DNA of 64,000 nt from Methylonatrum sp040877625. Its GTDB lineage: Bacteria > Pseudomonadota > Gammaproteobacteria > Nitrococcales > Aquisalimonadaceae. How positions within the stretch are numbered: the first letter of the stretch is position 1; every line of letters starts with the position of its first letter. A program made the translations under genes and the position numbers. The notes under the pieces were generated by a model, which saw only the letters and a list, made by a program, of their open reading frames with translations, ran no database searches and was not told the DNA's origin. Below are positions 52,010 through 60,235 of the stretch, one piece after another. The stretch spans positions 186,001 to 250,000 of the forward strand of contig JBBDNK010000020.1 of assembly GCA_040877625.1 (NCBI GenBank), in the 5' to 3' direction.

Positions 52010-53218
52010 ATGCTGAATACCATCTTCTCAGGCGACTTTCCGCGCAGTCGTATTCTCTCGGTCATGCTGCTGGCGATTTTCGTGATGCTGGCCCTCGGCC
52101 CGTTTCTGTTTCCGAGTACCCGTGCCTTTTCCACCCTGGGCATGATCTGCATATTCATTATAGTGGTCGCCTCCTACGACGTGATGCTGGGTTATACCCA
52201 TATCGTGTCTTTCGCCCACACCATGTTTTTCGGCATCGGCGCCTATGGCGTTGCCATGGCCGTGACGGCCATGGGCAACACGTTTAGCGCAATCCTTGCC
52301 GGTACGCTCGCAGCCGTGGCGGTCACCATCGTGCTGTCGCTGCTGCTGGGGCTGCTGTCGCTGCGTGTGCGGGCAATCTTCTTTGCACTGGTAACGCTCG
52401 CCGTGGCCTTCGCATTCATGACGCTTGTAAACCAGCTCTATACCGTCACCGGCGGCGAGGACGGGTTGCGGGTAAGAGTGCCTCGGGAACTGGGGCCCGC
52501 CTTCAGGCCGTTTGACGGAACATTGCGTGGTTTCAGTATCACGACGTTCCTGTCCGGCCTGTTCACCCAGCCCTGGAATCTCGGCGAAGTGATTCGTGAA
52601 GCAATGTTCGACGTCCGCATCACCGGGCGTGACATCATGTATTACGTCACCTTCGCCTTCAGCCTCACGGCGTTCCTGCTGCTGCTGCGCATGATGAATT
52701 CCCCCTTCGGCCGCGTGCTGCAAGCCATCCGCGAGAATGAGTTCCGTGCCGAGGCCCTGGGTTATCGCACAGTCTATTACCGAACGGCGGTGGTGCTTGT
52801 GTCCACCGTACTGACGACCTTGGCGGGGGTGCTGTTTGCGCTGCTCAACCGTTACGTGAATCCGGAAAACACGCTGAATTTCGAGTTGATGGTGTTCATT
52901 TTGTTGATGTGCGTCATCGGCGGCATGGGCACGCTTTACGGCGCAGTGATCGGTGTCGCCCTTTTCATGCTGGCGGAAAATTATCTGCAGGACCTGCTGC
53001 GTGTACTCGGCGGCTATGTGGAGGGTATCCCGCTGGTGGAAAGGTTGGTCGGCCCGGAGCACTGGTTGTTCTGGTTCGGGCTGCTGTTCGTGCTCAGCGT
53101 GTATTTCTTCCCGAGGGGGATCGTCGGTCAGCTGCGGATGTGGTCGGCGAACCGGGCGCGTCGACGCGCGTTCGCCGCCGACGAAAACGCCAGAGAGCAG
53201 CGCGAATCTCAGGCATAG
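52010..53218 (+). CDS. Branched-chain amino-acid ABC transporter permease (LivM-like)
   Basis: 402 residues with about ten helices. IVVASYDVMLGYTHIVSFAHTMFFGIGAYG and FGRVLQAIRENEFRAEALGYRTVYYRTA are the LivM signatures, followed by GGMGTLYGAVIGVALFM. Last gene of the operon. It converges on the patatin gene; the stops overlap by 10 bp. Confidence 0.92.
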   Translation: MLNTIFSGDFPRSRILSVMLLAIFVMLALGPFLFPSTRAFSTLGMICIFIIVVASYDVMLGYTHIVSFAHTMFFGIGAYGVAMAVTAMGNTFSAILAGTLAAVAVTIVLSLLLGLLSLRVRAIFFALVTLAVAFAFMTLVNQLYTVTGGEDGLRVRVPRELGPAFRPFDGTLRGFSITTFLSGLFTQPWNLGEVIREAMFDVRITGRDIMYYVTFAFSLTAFLLLLRMMNSPFGRVLQAIRENEFRAEALGYRTVYYRTAVVLVSTVLTTLAGVLFALLNRYVNPENTLNFELMVFILLMCVIGGMGTLYGAVIGVALFMLAENYLQDLLRVLGGYVEGIPLVERLVGPEHWLFWFGLLFVLSVYFFPRGIVGQLRMWSANRARRRAFAADENAREQRESQA

Positions 53219-54252
53219 CTCTGCAGATTCACGCTGGATCGGTGGCCAAGATCGCGCGCATGGCGTTCCAGCCAGGCACTGGCGTGTTCGTAGCCCACAT
53301 CCTTCAGATGGCAGAGGAACGGCCAGTCAGCATTGATGCGGCTGGCCTTGCCCATGTTCGCCATGGCGTCCTGGGTGTCTATCTGGTGCAGGTAGAACTG
53401 GCGAGAGCCCTTGCCCAGCCAGCTGCGTGATTGATTGTGCAACAGGCTGATCATCTGCAGTTCCCGTGTAAGGTTGGCATTGAACGCGATTTCGCTGGCA
53501 CGGTCGACGATGTCGGAGACCTGAGTAGGTACCTCCGGGCGTATCTCCGGTGTGAGCTGAATCAGCAGCACGTCCGGAGCCCGGCACTCGAAGATCAGCG
53601 GAAACAGGGCAGGGTTTCCCGTGTAGCCGCCGTCCCAGTAGCTCACCCCGTCGATGTTGACCGCCTGAAACACCAGCGGCAGGCACGCCGATGCCGCCAG
53701 TACGTCGGCATTCAACTGATGATTGCGGCGCAGTTCAAGTTTGCCATTGTGTACATTGGTCAGGGCTACGAAGAGCCGGATGGCATCACTCCGGGCAATG
53801 GCGTCGAAATCGATCAGCTCCGCGGCAATCTCGCTCACCGGGTTGTAGCCGCCGAGGTTGAGTTGGTAGGGGGAGGCCATTCGGGTGAGGTTGCACAGCA
53901 TCATGAAGCCTGGTGTCCAATCCCGGTTCCAGCCATGCAGCAGGTAATCCAGCGGTGTACTCTGCATGGGGCCCATGTGGGCTTTTCGATTGATGGCGCT
54001 CCACAGGTTCCGCAATGTCTCGCGCGCGCCGTCCGCGCCGCCGTGTGCCCAGCCACTGGCCAGGGCCGCCGCATTCAATGCACCAGCGCTGGCTCCGCTG
54101 ATACCCTCAATCCGGATACCATATTCCAGCAAGCGGTCGAGGACGCCCCAGGTGTAGGCGCCGTGGCTACCTCCGCCCTGCAGCGCCAGGTTGATCCGGG
54201 AATCTGGTCCCAGACGCAGGCGTTTTCCAAACCTGCGCAGGCTGTCAAACAT
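53209..54252 (-). CDS. Patatin-like phospholipase
   Basis: 347 residues. The oxyanion hole is LALQGGGSHGAYTWGVLD, the nucleophile Ser is in GISGASAGALNA (about residue 57), and the dyad Asp is in YWDGGYTGNP. The subfamily with a C-terminal extension of 100 residues (QMISLLHNQSRSWLGKGSRQ) is common beside PHA genes in proteobacteria. It hydrolyses a lipid ester, substrate unknown. Single gene between the Liv operon and phaA. Confidence 0.88.
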   Translation of the reverse strand: MFDSLRRFGKRLRLGPDSRINLALQGGGSHGAYTWGVLDRLLEYGIRIEGISGASAGALNAAALASGWAHGGADGARETLRNLWSAINRKAHMGPMQSTPLDYLLHGWNRDWTPGFMMLCNLTRMASPYQLNLGGYNPVSEIAAELIDFDAIARSDAIRLFVALTNVHNGKLELRRNHQLNADVLAASACLPLVFQAVNIDGVSYWDGGYTGNPALFPLIFECRAPDVLLIQLTPEIRPEVPTQVSDIVDRASEIAFNANLTRELQMISLLHNQSRSWLGKGSRQFYLHQIDTQDAMANMGKASRINADWPFLCHLKDVGYEHASAWLERHARDLGHRSSVNLQSYA

Positions 54253-54689
54253 GAGTGTCCTCCCCGTGGCCGAGAAATTACTATACCGCAGCGCAACATG
54301 CCGGCAATGTGATCCATGCCCGGTATGATGCTACCTGCCTGAACTGCGCTAAATGCCGGGGGTGGGTTATATTGATTCCTCCGGGCCATGGGTAGCGGGA
54401 TTGCCATCTTTGCCTCAGGCTGTCATATCGGATGTATCTTCCGCTGGATCGAACGGCGGCAAGTCTCGGAGATCGTTGTTTGTCGTTGAAGTTCCAGTTG
54501 ACACCCAGGGGGCATGCCCCCTATCTTTCCAAATCCGTCATGTTGCGCCGCGTCACCGGATTGGTGCCAGTTTCCGAAGTGCAGCATTCAGGCCCGAGGT
54601 GCACGGTTCGAGCCGTTCGTTCGGGGCATTGTTCTCACAGTCGCCGTCATCGGACGGTGGGCTGACATCCCAAATATCCGGAGGATCCT
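54253..54689. other. Intergenic region upstream of phaA
   Basis: 437 bases holding the divergent promoters of the patatin gene and phaA. GGAGG lies 6 bp before the phaA start. I see no clear gene and no strong consensus promoter. Confidence 0.4.
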
Positions 54690-55868
54690 ATGGAAGAGGT
54701 CGTTATCGTTGCAGCCGGTCGCAGCCCGGTAGGCAACTTCAGCGGGGCGTTGTCGTCGCTGACTGCGGTGGACCTGGGGGCCCAGGTTATCAAGGGCGTT
54801 CTGGACCAGGCGGGGGTTTCGCCCGAGCAGGTCGATGAAGTGATTCTCGGACAGGTGCTGACCGCCGCCGCGGGCCAGAATCCGGCGCGTCAGTCGGCCA
54901 TTGTCGCGGGGCTGCCGGATACCGTGCCTGCGATGACCATCAACAAGGTCTGCGGTAGTGGGCTGAAGGCAGTGAGTCTCGCTGCGCAGGCGATCGCCCT
55001 CGGTGATGCGGACGTGATCCTGGCAGGCGGTCAGGAAAGCATGTCCCAGGCTCCTCACGCACTGCCGAAGTCGCGCAGCGGTCAGCGCATGGGCGACTGG
55101 AAGCTGGAAGACACCATGATCAAGGATGGCCTGTGGGACGCGTTCAACCAGTATCACATGGGCGTGACGGCGGAGAACCTGGCGGAAAAATACGCCATCT
55201 CCCGCGAAGAACAGGATGCGCTGGCTGCGGAATCCCAGCGCCGGGCCACGGCTGCGGTGGAGTCCGGGCGCTTCCGCGACGAGATCATTCCCATCTCGGT
55301 GCCGCAGCGCAAGGGCGATCCCCTGATGGTGGACACCGACGAATACCCGAAAGCCGGTACCACCACCGAGACGCTGGGTAAGCTGCGCCCTGCCTTCAAC
55401 AAGGAAGGCAGTGTAACCGCCGGCAATGCCTCGGGAATCAATGACGGAGCGGCTATTCTGCTGGTCATGTCCGCCCGCAAGGCGAAGGAGCTTGGTCTCG
55501 CGCCGCTGGCCCGGGTACGCGCCTACGCCAGTGCGGGCGTGGATCCCGCCATCATGGGCTCTGGCCCGGTTCCCGCAACCCAGCGTTGCCTGGCCAAGGC
55601 AGACTGGACCGTTGAGGACCTTGACCTGGTGGAAGCCAACGAAGCATTCGCGGCCCAGGCGCTGGCCGTCGGTCGTGAGCTGAAATGGGATATGGAGAAG
55701 GTCAACGTCAACGGCGGCGCGATTGCGATCGGGCACCCCATCGGTGCCTCCGGTGCCAGGGTGCTGGTCACTTTGCTGCACGAAATGCGGCGCCGGGATG
55801 CGCATCGAGGCCTTGCCACCTTGTGTATTGGTGGTGGGCAGGGTGTCGCGCTCGCGGTTGAGCGTTGA
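54690..55868 (+). CDS. phaA: Acetyl-CoA C-acetyltransferase (beta-ketothiolase)
   Basis: 392 residues. The nucleophile Cys is in NKVCGSGLKAVSLA (about 89), the His is in GGAIAIGHPIGASGAR (about 348) and the second Cys is in LCIGGGQGVAL (about 378). It condenses two acetyl-CoA to acetoacetyl-CoA. It is followed by phaR and phaB, so it supplies PHB synthesis. Confidence 0.94.
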   Translation: MEEVVIVAAGRSPVGNFSGALSSLTAVDLGAQVIKGVLDQAGVSPEQVDEVILGQVLTAAAGQNPARQSAIVAGLPDTVPAMTINKVCGSGLKAVSLAAQAIALGDADVILAGGQESMSQAPHALPKSRSGQRMGDWKLEDTMIKDGLWDAFNQYHMGVTAENLAEKYAISREEQDALAAESQRRATAAVESGRFRDEIIPISVPQRKGDPLMVDTDEYPKAGTTTETLGKLRPAFNKEGSVTAGNASGINDGAAILLVMSARKAKELGLAPLARVRAYASAGVDPAIMGSGPVPATQRCLAKADWTVEDLDLVEANEAFAAQALAVGRELKWDMEKVNVNGGAIAIGHPIGASGARVLVTLLHEMRRRDAHRGLATLCIGGGQGVALAVER

Positions 55869-55948
55869 GTCCCATTCGTAAAAGATAATGACGATGAAGG
55901 CGGGCGGTGCGTGTGTGCGCCGCCCGCGCGACGAGACAGGGTGACTGG

Positions 55949-56497
55949 ATGAGCGATGTACGAATTATCAAGAAGTACCCGAACCGGCGGCTCTATGACA
56001 CGGCCATCAGCAGCTACATCACCTTGGTGGATGTCAAGCGCCTGGTAATTGACGGCGTGGACTTCCAGGTGGTTGACGCCAAGACCAAGGAAGACCTGAG
56101 CCGTACCATACTCCTGCAGATCATCAGTGAAGAGGAAGAGGGCGGCGAGCCCATCTTCAGCAGCGAGCTGCTCGCACAGATCATCCGGTCCTACGGCGGC
56201 AACATGCAGAATCTGCTGACCAGTTATCTGGAGAAAAGCATGGACATGTGGTCGGATCAGCAGCGCGCATTCCGTGAGCGAACGCGTGATTTCATGGATG
56301 CAAACCCGATGACCATGCTGACCCAGATTGCGGAGCGGAATCTGGCCATGTGGCAGGCCATGAGCGGCGTGGCAAAAACACCCACGCATGGCAAGTCCGG
56401 ATCGGACCCGGCCGCCGAAGATGACAGGCGTCATCGTGCGGACACCGCATCCGGCAGTGAGCGAAAGTCCTCCGAGCGCCCATCCAAGTCCAAGTGA
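55949..56497 (+). CDS. phaR: PHA synthesis repressor PhaR
   Basis: 182 residues. Start MSDVRIIKKYPNRRLYDTAI, the PHB/PHA accumulation regulator DNA-binding domain, then SYITLVDVKRLVIDGVDFQV. Second domain LQIISEEEEGGEPIFSSELL, and QIIRSYGGNMQNLLTSYLEK. Charged, disordered tail. I chose ATG 55949, where family similarity begins, over 55907. PhaR senses PHB granules and represses phasin and its own genes. Between phaA and phaB. Confidence 0.92.
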   Translation: MSDVRIIKKYPNRRLYDTAISSYITLVDVKRLVIDGVDFQVVDAKTKEDLSRTILLQIISEEEEGGEPIFSSELLAQIIRSYGGNMQNLLTSYLEKSMDMWSDQQRAFRERTRDFMDANPMTMLTQIAERNLAMWQAMSGVAKTPTHGKSGSDPAAEDDRRHRADTASGSERKSSERPSKSK

Positions 56498-56829
56498 ATA
56501 GCCCTTAAAAACAATGGAATACGAACGTTAGAGTAGGTCTTTAGATAAAGTTGACAGGTGACCCACCTGTCTCTATCATCCAGTCAGGATTTGACGCGGC
56601 GCACAAACGGGTGGTCTTCCCGGAGGGCGACTGTGGCATGGTGAAGGTCTCGGGTCCGTTTCCAGCAAGTGACCGAAAACGCACGGAACAGCGTTTCGTG
56701 CCAATGTCCGGCTCGCCGCCAGGCGTAACGGTCCCGGCCTGGCTCTCGAGATCGACGTGCTTCAAGTCTTCCCCGTGCAAGGCCATTCCCGCGCTACATC
56801 CCACTGCATTTATCTAGAGGACGGCCAAT
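56498..56829 (+). other. phaB upstream region and long leader
   Basis: 332 bases without a gene. A promoter at 56551-56579 would give a leader of about 245 nt before the phaB ribosome site (AGAGGACGG). A frame over 56551-56817 overlaps the promoter and resembles nothing, so I reject it. Confidence 0.5.
56551..56579 (+). promoter_or_regulatory. Sigma-70-type promoter with operator palindrome for phaB
   Basis: -35 TTGACA (56551-56556), 17-bp spacer and -10 TATCAT (56574-56579). The spacer region carries a perfect palindrome GACAGGTG-ACC-CACCTGTC (56553-56571), overlapping the -35. This is an ideal repressor position; PhaR, encoded just upstream, is the first candidate. Confidence 0.7.
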
Positions 56830-57576
56830 ATGGCAAAGCGCGTAGCTCTGATTACCGGCGGCAATGGTGGTATTGGAACGGAGATCTGCAAGCAGATGTA
56901 CACAGCGGGCTACACCGTGGTGACTACCTGCGTTGATGCTGAAAAGGAAGGCGTTGTCCAGTGGCAGCAGGAGCTGGCAAAACAGGGTTACAAGGTCGGC
57001 TGGGTTGAATGCAACGTCGCCGATTTCGATGCCTGTGCCGTAATGGCCGAATCGGTCCGCGCTGAATACGGCGCGGTGGACGTGCTGATAAACGCCGCCG
57101 GCATTACCAGGGACAGCTTTCTGCACAAGATGGACGTTGCAGGCTGGGAGTCGGTTATTAGCGTTAATCTGAACAGCGTGTTCAATGTTACTCGCCAGTT
57201 CATTGAGGACATGCGTGAGCGTGGCTTCGGGCGGGTGGTCAGTATTTCGTCCGTGAATGGCCAGACGGGGCAGTTCGGGCAGACTAATTACTCCGCTGCC
57301 AAGGCCGGTATTCACGGCTTTACCATGGCTTTGGCCAAGGAGGGTGCCCGCAAGGGCATCACCGCCAACACCGTCTCTCCCGGTTATGTCGACACCGCGA
57401 TGACGGCTGCAATTCCCGAGGAAGTGCGTGCCGGTATTGTCGCCCAGGTTCCTGCCGGCCGCATGGGCAGGCCCGAGGAGATCGCACGCGTCGTGGTATT
57501 CCTGGCAGCGGATGAATCCGAGTACATCAACGGCGCCAACGTGCCGGTTAATGGCGCGCTGTTCACCAGCTTTTAG
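56830..57576 (+). CDS. phaB: Acetoacetyl-CoA reductase (NADPH)
   Basis: 248 residues, short-chain dehydrogenase. ALITGGNGGIGTEICKQMY is the nucleotide site, NAAGIT follows, and the catalytic Ser-Tyr-Lys are in SISSVNGQTGQFGQTNYSAAKAG (Tyr about 155). AKEGARKGITANTVSPGYVDT is typical of PhaB. It makes (R)-3-hydroxybutyryl-CoA from the PhaA product for PhaEC. Confidence 0.94.
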   Translation: MAKRVALITGGNGGIGTEICKQMYTAGYTVVTTCVDAEKEGVVQWQQELAKQGYKVGWVECNVADFDACAVMAESVRAEYGAVDVLINAAGITRDSFLHKMDVAGWESVISVNLNSVFNVTRQFIEDMRERGFGRVVSISSVNGQTGQFGQTNYSAAKAGIHGFTMALAKEGARKGITANTVSPGYVDTAMTAAIPEEVRAGIVAQVPAGRMGRPEEIARVVVFLAADESEYINGANVPVNGALFTSF

Positions 57577-57724
57577 CGCGGCATACAGATATGGATGTCG
57601 GCGGCTGTTTATTTTTATGGAACTTTAGGCGGCCGCCGTTAGTCTTAGTGATATAAGCGCCGTATGGATAATGTCCAGTTTCGGAATGGAGCGTCAAGGC
57701 AGGCTGGAAAAGGATTTCAGAGTG

Positions 57725-57753
57725 TTGACAGAGTGGACTGATCGGTATATGCT
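57725..57753 (+). promoter_or_regulatory. Sigma-70-type promoter in front of the small-RNA candidate
   Basis: TTGACA (57725-57730), 17-bp spacer, TATGCT (57748-57753). It faces away from phaB into a gene-free segment. Confidence 0.65.
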
Positions 57754-57759
57754 GCGTAG

Positions 57760-57978
57760 CAACATGAAGGGAGAAAAAAATTGGGAGTCTCCTGAAGGAA
57801 GCTCCCACGGAACGCGCTCTCTTCTTATTAGTTTATTTTTGGTTTGAGATCGAACCTCCTGGCCGGAGATGGAGCGCTCGAACCTAACAGGATTACCGGT
57901 CGTGTGCCGGTTTGCTTCTCCTCCAAGGCGACACCTTGTCGCCTACCTTCGCCCCCTCCCTCGAGGGGGTTTTTTTTG
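57760..57978 (+). ncRNA. Candidate small RNA with several GGA motifs
   Basis: About 219 nt from the expected start after the -10 box to the end of the T-run. It has a hairpin TGGGAG...CTCCCA near 57781-57806, at least seven GGA triplets (for example AAGGGAG, GAAGGAAG, CGGAGATGGAG, ACAGGAT), a hairpin AGGCGACA-CCT-TGTCGCCT (57926-57944) and a strong terminator. Repeated GGA in loops is typical of RsmY/CsrB-type RNAs that bind CsrA, but the family is not established here. No ribosome site or start codon makes a credible ORF. Confidence 0.5.
57952..57977 (+). terminator. Strong intrinsic terminator
   Basis: CCCCCTC-CCTC-GAGGGGG stem (57952-57969) followed by eight T. A second hairpin sits 7 bp before it. 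Confidence 0.92.
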
Positions 57979-58145
57979 TCTGCGGCTCGAACAAGCAGTG
58001 ACTCAAGGAGCAGACAAGCGGAATACCATGCAAGGATTTTAACCGTTCATAGAACAATGACAAGTCTTTTTGATTGTGCGGCGCAATACTTATTCCTCTT
58101 TGTCATAAATGCTGCTGAGTGTTTTTCTCTTCCGTCACGGCAGAC

Positions 58146-59159
58146 TCAACCGGCCAGTTTATTGACGATAGCGGGTATCACCTGATTGCGCGACATGCTT
58201 CCCAGGAACAGGCCCAGGTGTCCTCCTCGGCAGGCCAGCTCTCCATAGCGGTCTGACGGAATGAAGTCAGCCAGACTTCGGGCGGCAGCGGGGGGGATCA
58301 GATGATCTTCCTCCGCATAGATATTCAACACCGATGCGGTAATGTGGTCGAGCCGTACGAGCTTGCCTCCGATCGTCAGATCGCCGCTCACCAGCGCATT
58401 TTCCTGATAAAAGCGGGTTACAAATCGCCAGAACATCACCGCTGGCTGGTCCGGGCAATCGTACATCCAGGCTTCCATGCACAGGAATTCGTCGAGGGTT
58501 TCCGTCTGCCGGGCTACCAGAGGCAATAGCTCATAGCGGCGAATGAACAGGTCCGTCGGCCGCAATGCGGCAAAGGACGAGGACAGCAATTGTCCGGGAA
58601 TGTTGCCGGTTATTCCGGAAGGCTGCGCCAGCGCATCCGCCAGGCGGTTTAGCGTGGTCGGGTCGATGTGGAAATCCAGCGGTGTCCCCAGCAAAACGAG
58701 ATGGCGAATTCTGTCCGGCCATAGCGCGGCATAGCAGGCCAGCAACGTTCCCCCCTGACAGATGCCAATGGCATTCACCGCGTCTACTTTCCGGCAGCTC
58801 CGTATATGGTCCACCGCCAGATGCAGAAAACCATCCAGATAGTCTTCCAGATCCAGCTGACTGTCCGCGTCCAGCGGGTAGCCCCAGTCCAGCAGATAAA
58901 TATCGAATCCGGCATTCAGTAACGGCCTGATCATGGAGCGGTGCTCGGTGAGATCCAGCAGATCCGGGCGGTTGATGGTGGAATAGACGAACAGCAAGGG
59001 CTGGCCGGCCGGGTTACAGTCGGGCAAGTGGTATCGACGCAGACTGAAGGGCGCATCCTCGAGCACCACGCTGTAGGGGGTCGCCCCCCGCTTGACGGGT
59101 TGCCGCTCCCGGCAGCGCCGCAGTGCCTGCAGCAGGTTCACGTCGGCGGTTGCAATCAC
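58146..59159 (-). CDS. phaC: Class III PHA synthase catalytic subunit PhaC
   Basis: 337 residues. The alpha/beta fold has nucleophile Cys134 in GICQGGTLLACY, Asp in NIYAEEDHLIPP (about 285) and His in GGHLGLFLGS. YLLDWGYP and MEAWMYDCPDQP are PhaC signatures. It is about 15 residues shorter than the Allochromatium enzyme (355). Needs PhaE, encoded immediately upstream with a 4-nt overlap. It polymerises 3-hydroxyacyl-CoA at the granule surface. Confidence 0.92.
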   Translation of the reverse strand: MIATADVNLLQALRRCRERQPVKRGATPYSVVLEDAPFSLRRYHLPDCNPAGQPLLFVYSTINRPDLLDLTEHRSMIRPLLNAGFDIYLLDWGYPLDADSQLDLEDYLDGFLHLAVDHIRSCRKVDAVNAIGICQGGTLLACYAALWPDRIRHLVLLGTPLDFHIDPTTLNRLADALAQPSGITGNIPGQLLSSSFAALRPTDLFIRRYELLPLVARQTETLDEFLCMEAWMYDCPDQPAVMFWRFVTRFYQENALVSGDLTIGGKLVRLDHITASVLNIYAEEDHLIPPAAARSLADFIPSDRYGELACRGGHLGLFLGSMSRNQVIPAIVNKLAG

Positions 59160-60037
59160 GTCTTGTTTCCGTGGTTTGCAGCCGCGGTCTCGCGACGCAG
59201 CATGGCCAGGTCTTCGCGTAGCATTGCCACATCTTCACGCAGCATCGCGAGCTCCGTGGATTGATCCATGATATTGATTTTGCGACGCACCTGCTGCAGC
59301 CGCCGTTGTGTTCCCAGCAAATCTTCGCGGGTGGGGATGCCCAGCGCTCGAAACATGCCGTTCGCCATGCGTGTACCGCTGGTCCGCAACTGATCAATGG
59401 CAGCGTTCAGTTCACGCAGGCGCCGGGTATGTTCGGGGTTCTTCAGCATTGTTTGCCAGGCAGATTCCAGCGCATCCAGCCACTGCTGCCGAATGAAGTC
59501 GATATCCGTTGGCGGGCTGTCCGCACTCTCCAGTGCCTTTTGCCAATTGGTCAACGCAGTGGCCATCATCGTGAACAGGATTTCGGAATAGCGCTCGCCG
59601 GCGCCTTGAAACGCGGGAACGGCTTCCTGAAAGGCCTGCCAGTCGCCATCATCGGCCGCCGCAAGACCCAGGGCCGGCCATGTGCAGACGTGACCGAAGA
59701 GCTCGGTTGCCAGTGATGCGTCCTTGTTACCGTGCGGGGGCGCCCGAAAAGCGGAGAAATGCTTTAGCCAATCGGCCTCGTGGGCAAGCGGGTTGGTCAC
59801 CGACGTTGCCAGCCGTGCCGCGTCCTGCATGGCCGTATTCACATGCGCGGCGAGGCATTGCTGCCAGTCGGAGGCGTTGGAGAGCGTGTGTACAAAGCGC
59901 CCCAGGGATTCATCGAGCAATTTGCTCCAGGGCTCCGGCGTAGACTGATCGCCGCCAGTCTCCTTCGTTCCCGTGCTGGCTTGTTGCTGCTCAAACCAGC
60001 GCAGCCATGCAGCGAGCGGGTCGGTGGATGTGGTCAT
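59156..60037 (-). CDS. phaE: Class III PHA synthase subunit PhaE
   Basis: 293 residues, mostly helical. WQAFQEAVPAFQGAGERYSEILFTM and LRELNAAIDQLRTSGTRMANGMFRALGIPTREDLLG match PhaE. The C-terminal coiled coil has three heptad-like repeats (LAMLREDVAMLREDLAMLRR), a shape that stabilises the synthase complex. First gene of phaEC on the minus strand; class III synthases are typical of purple sulfur and related bacteria. Confidence 0.85.
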   Translation of the reverse strand: MTTSTDPLAAWLRWFEQQQASTGTKETGGDQSTPEPWSKLLDESLGRFVHTLSNASDWQQCLAAHVNTAMQDAARLATSVTNPLAHEADWLKHFSAFRAPPHGNKDASLATELFGHVCTWPALGLAAADDGDWQAFQEAVPAFQGAGERYSEILFTMMATALTNWQKALESADSPPTDIDFIRQQWLDALESAWQTMLKNPEHTRRLRELNAAIDQLRTSGTRMANGMFRALGIPTREDLLGTQRRLQQVRRKINIMDQSTELAMLREDVAMLREDLAMLRRETAAANHGNKT

Positions 60038-60235
60038 GGAGCGAAATCCCGAGCGCTGTCGTGCGAATGGATGAGTGTTTCCTGATCGCGAACATTCATT
60101 ACGAAACGATACAACAAGCCCGCTCTGCGTGCAGGCGGAGTTCAGCTCGCGCGACGTTATTCCAGTGGCAGTAATAGCATCGAGAATACGTGATCAAGCA
60201 CCGTCGGGTGCTGCTCCTGCCATGAGCCGGCATGA

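Larger units (their letters stand above)
57577..58145. other. Long phaB-phaC intergenic region holding a probable small RNA
   Basis: 569 bases between the convergent phaB and phaC ends. No protein gene is supported. It contains a promoter at 57725-57753, a structured GGA-rich segment and an intrinsic terminator at 57952-57977, described separately. The remainder, 57979-58145, is AT-rich and empty. Confidence 0.5.

Noticed and set aside
56551..56817. 88-codon plus-strand frame before phaB
   Set aside because: Starts inside the promoter -35, no ribosome site and unusual composition; better read as a leader.
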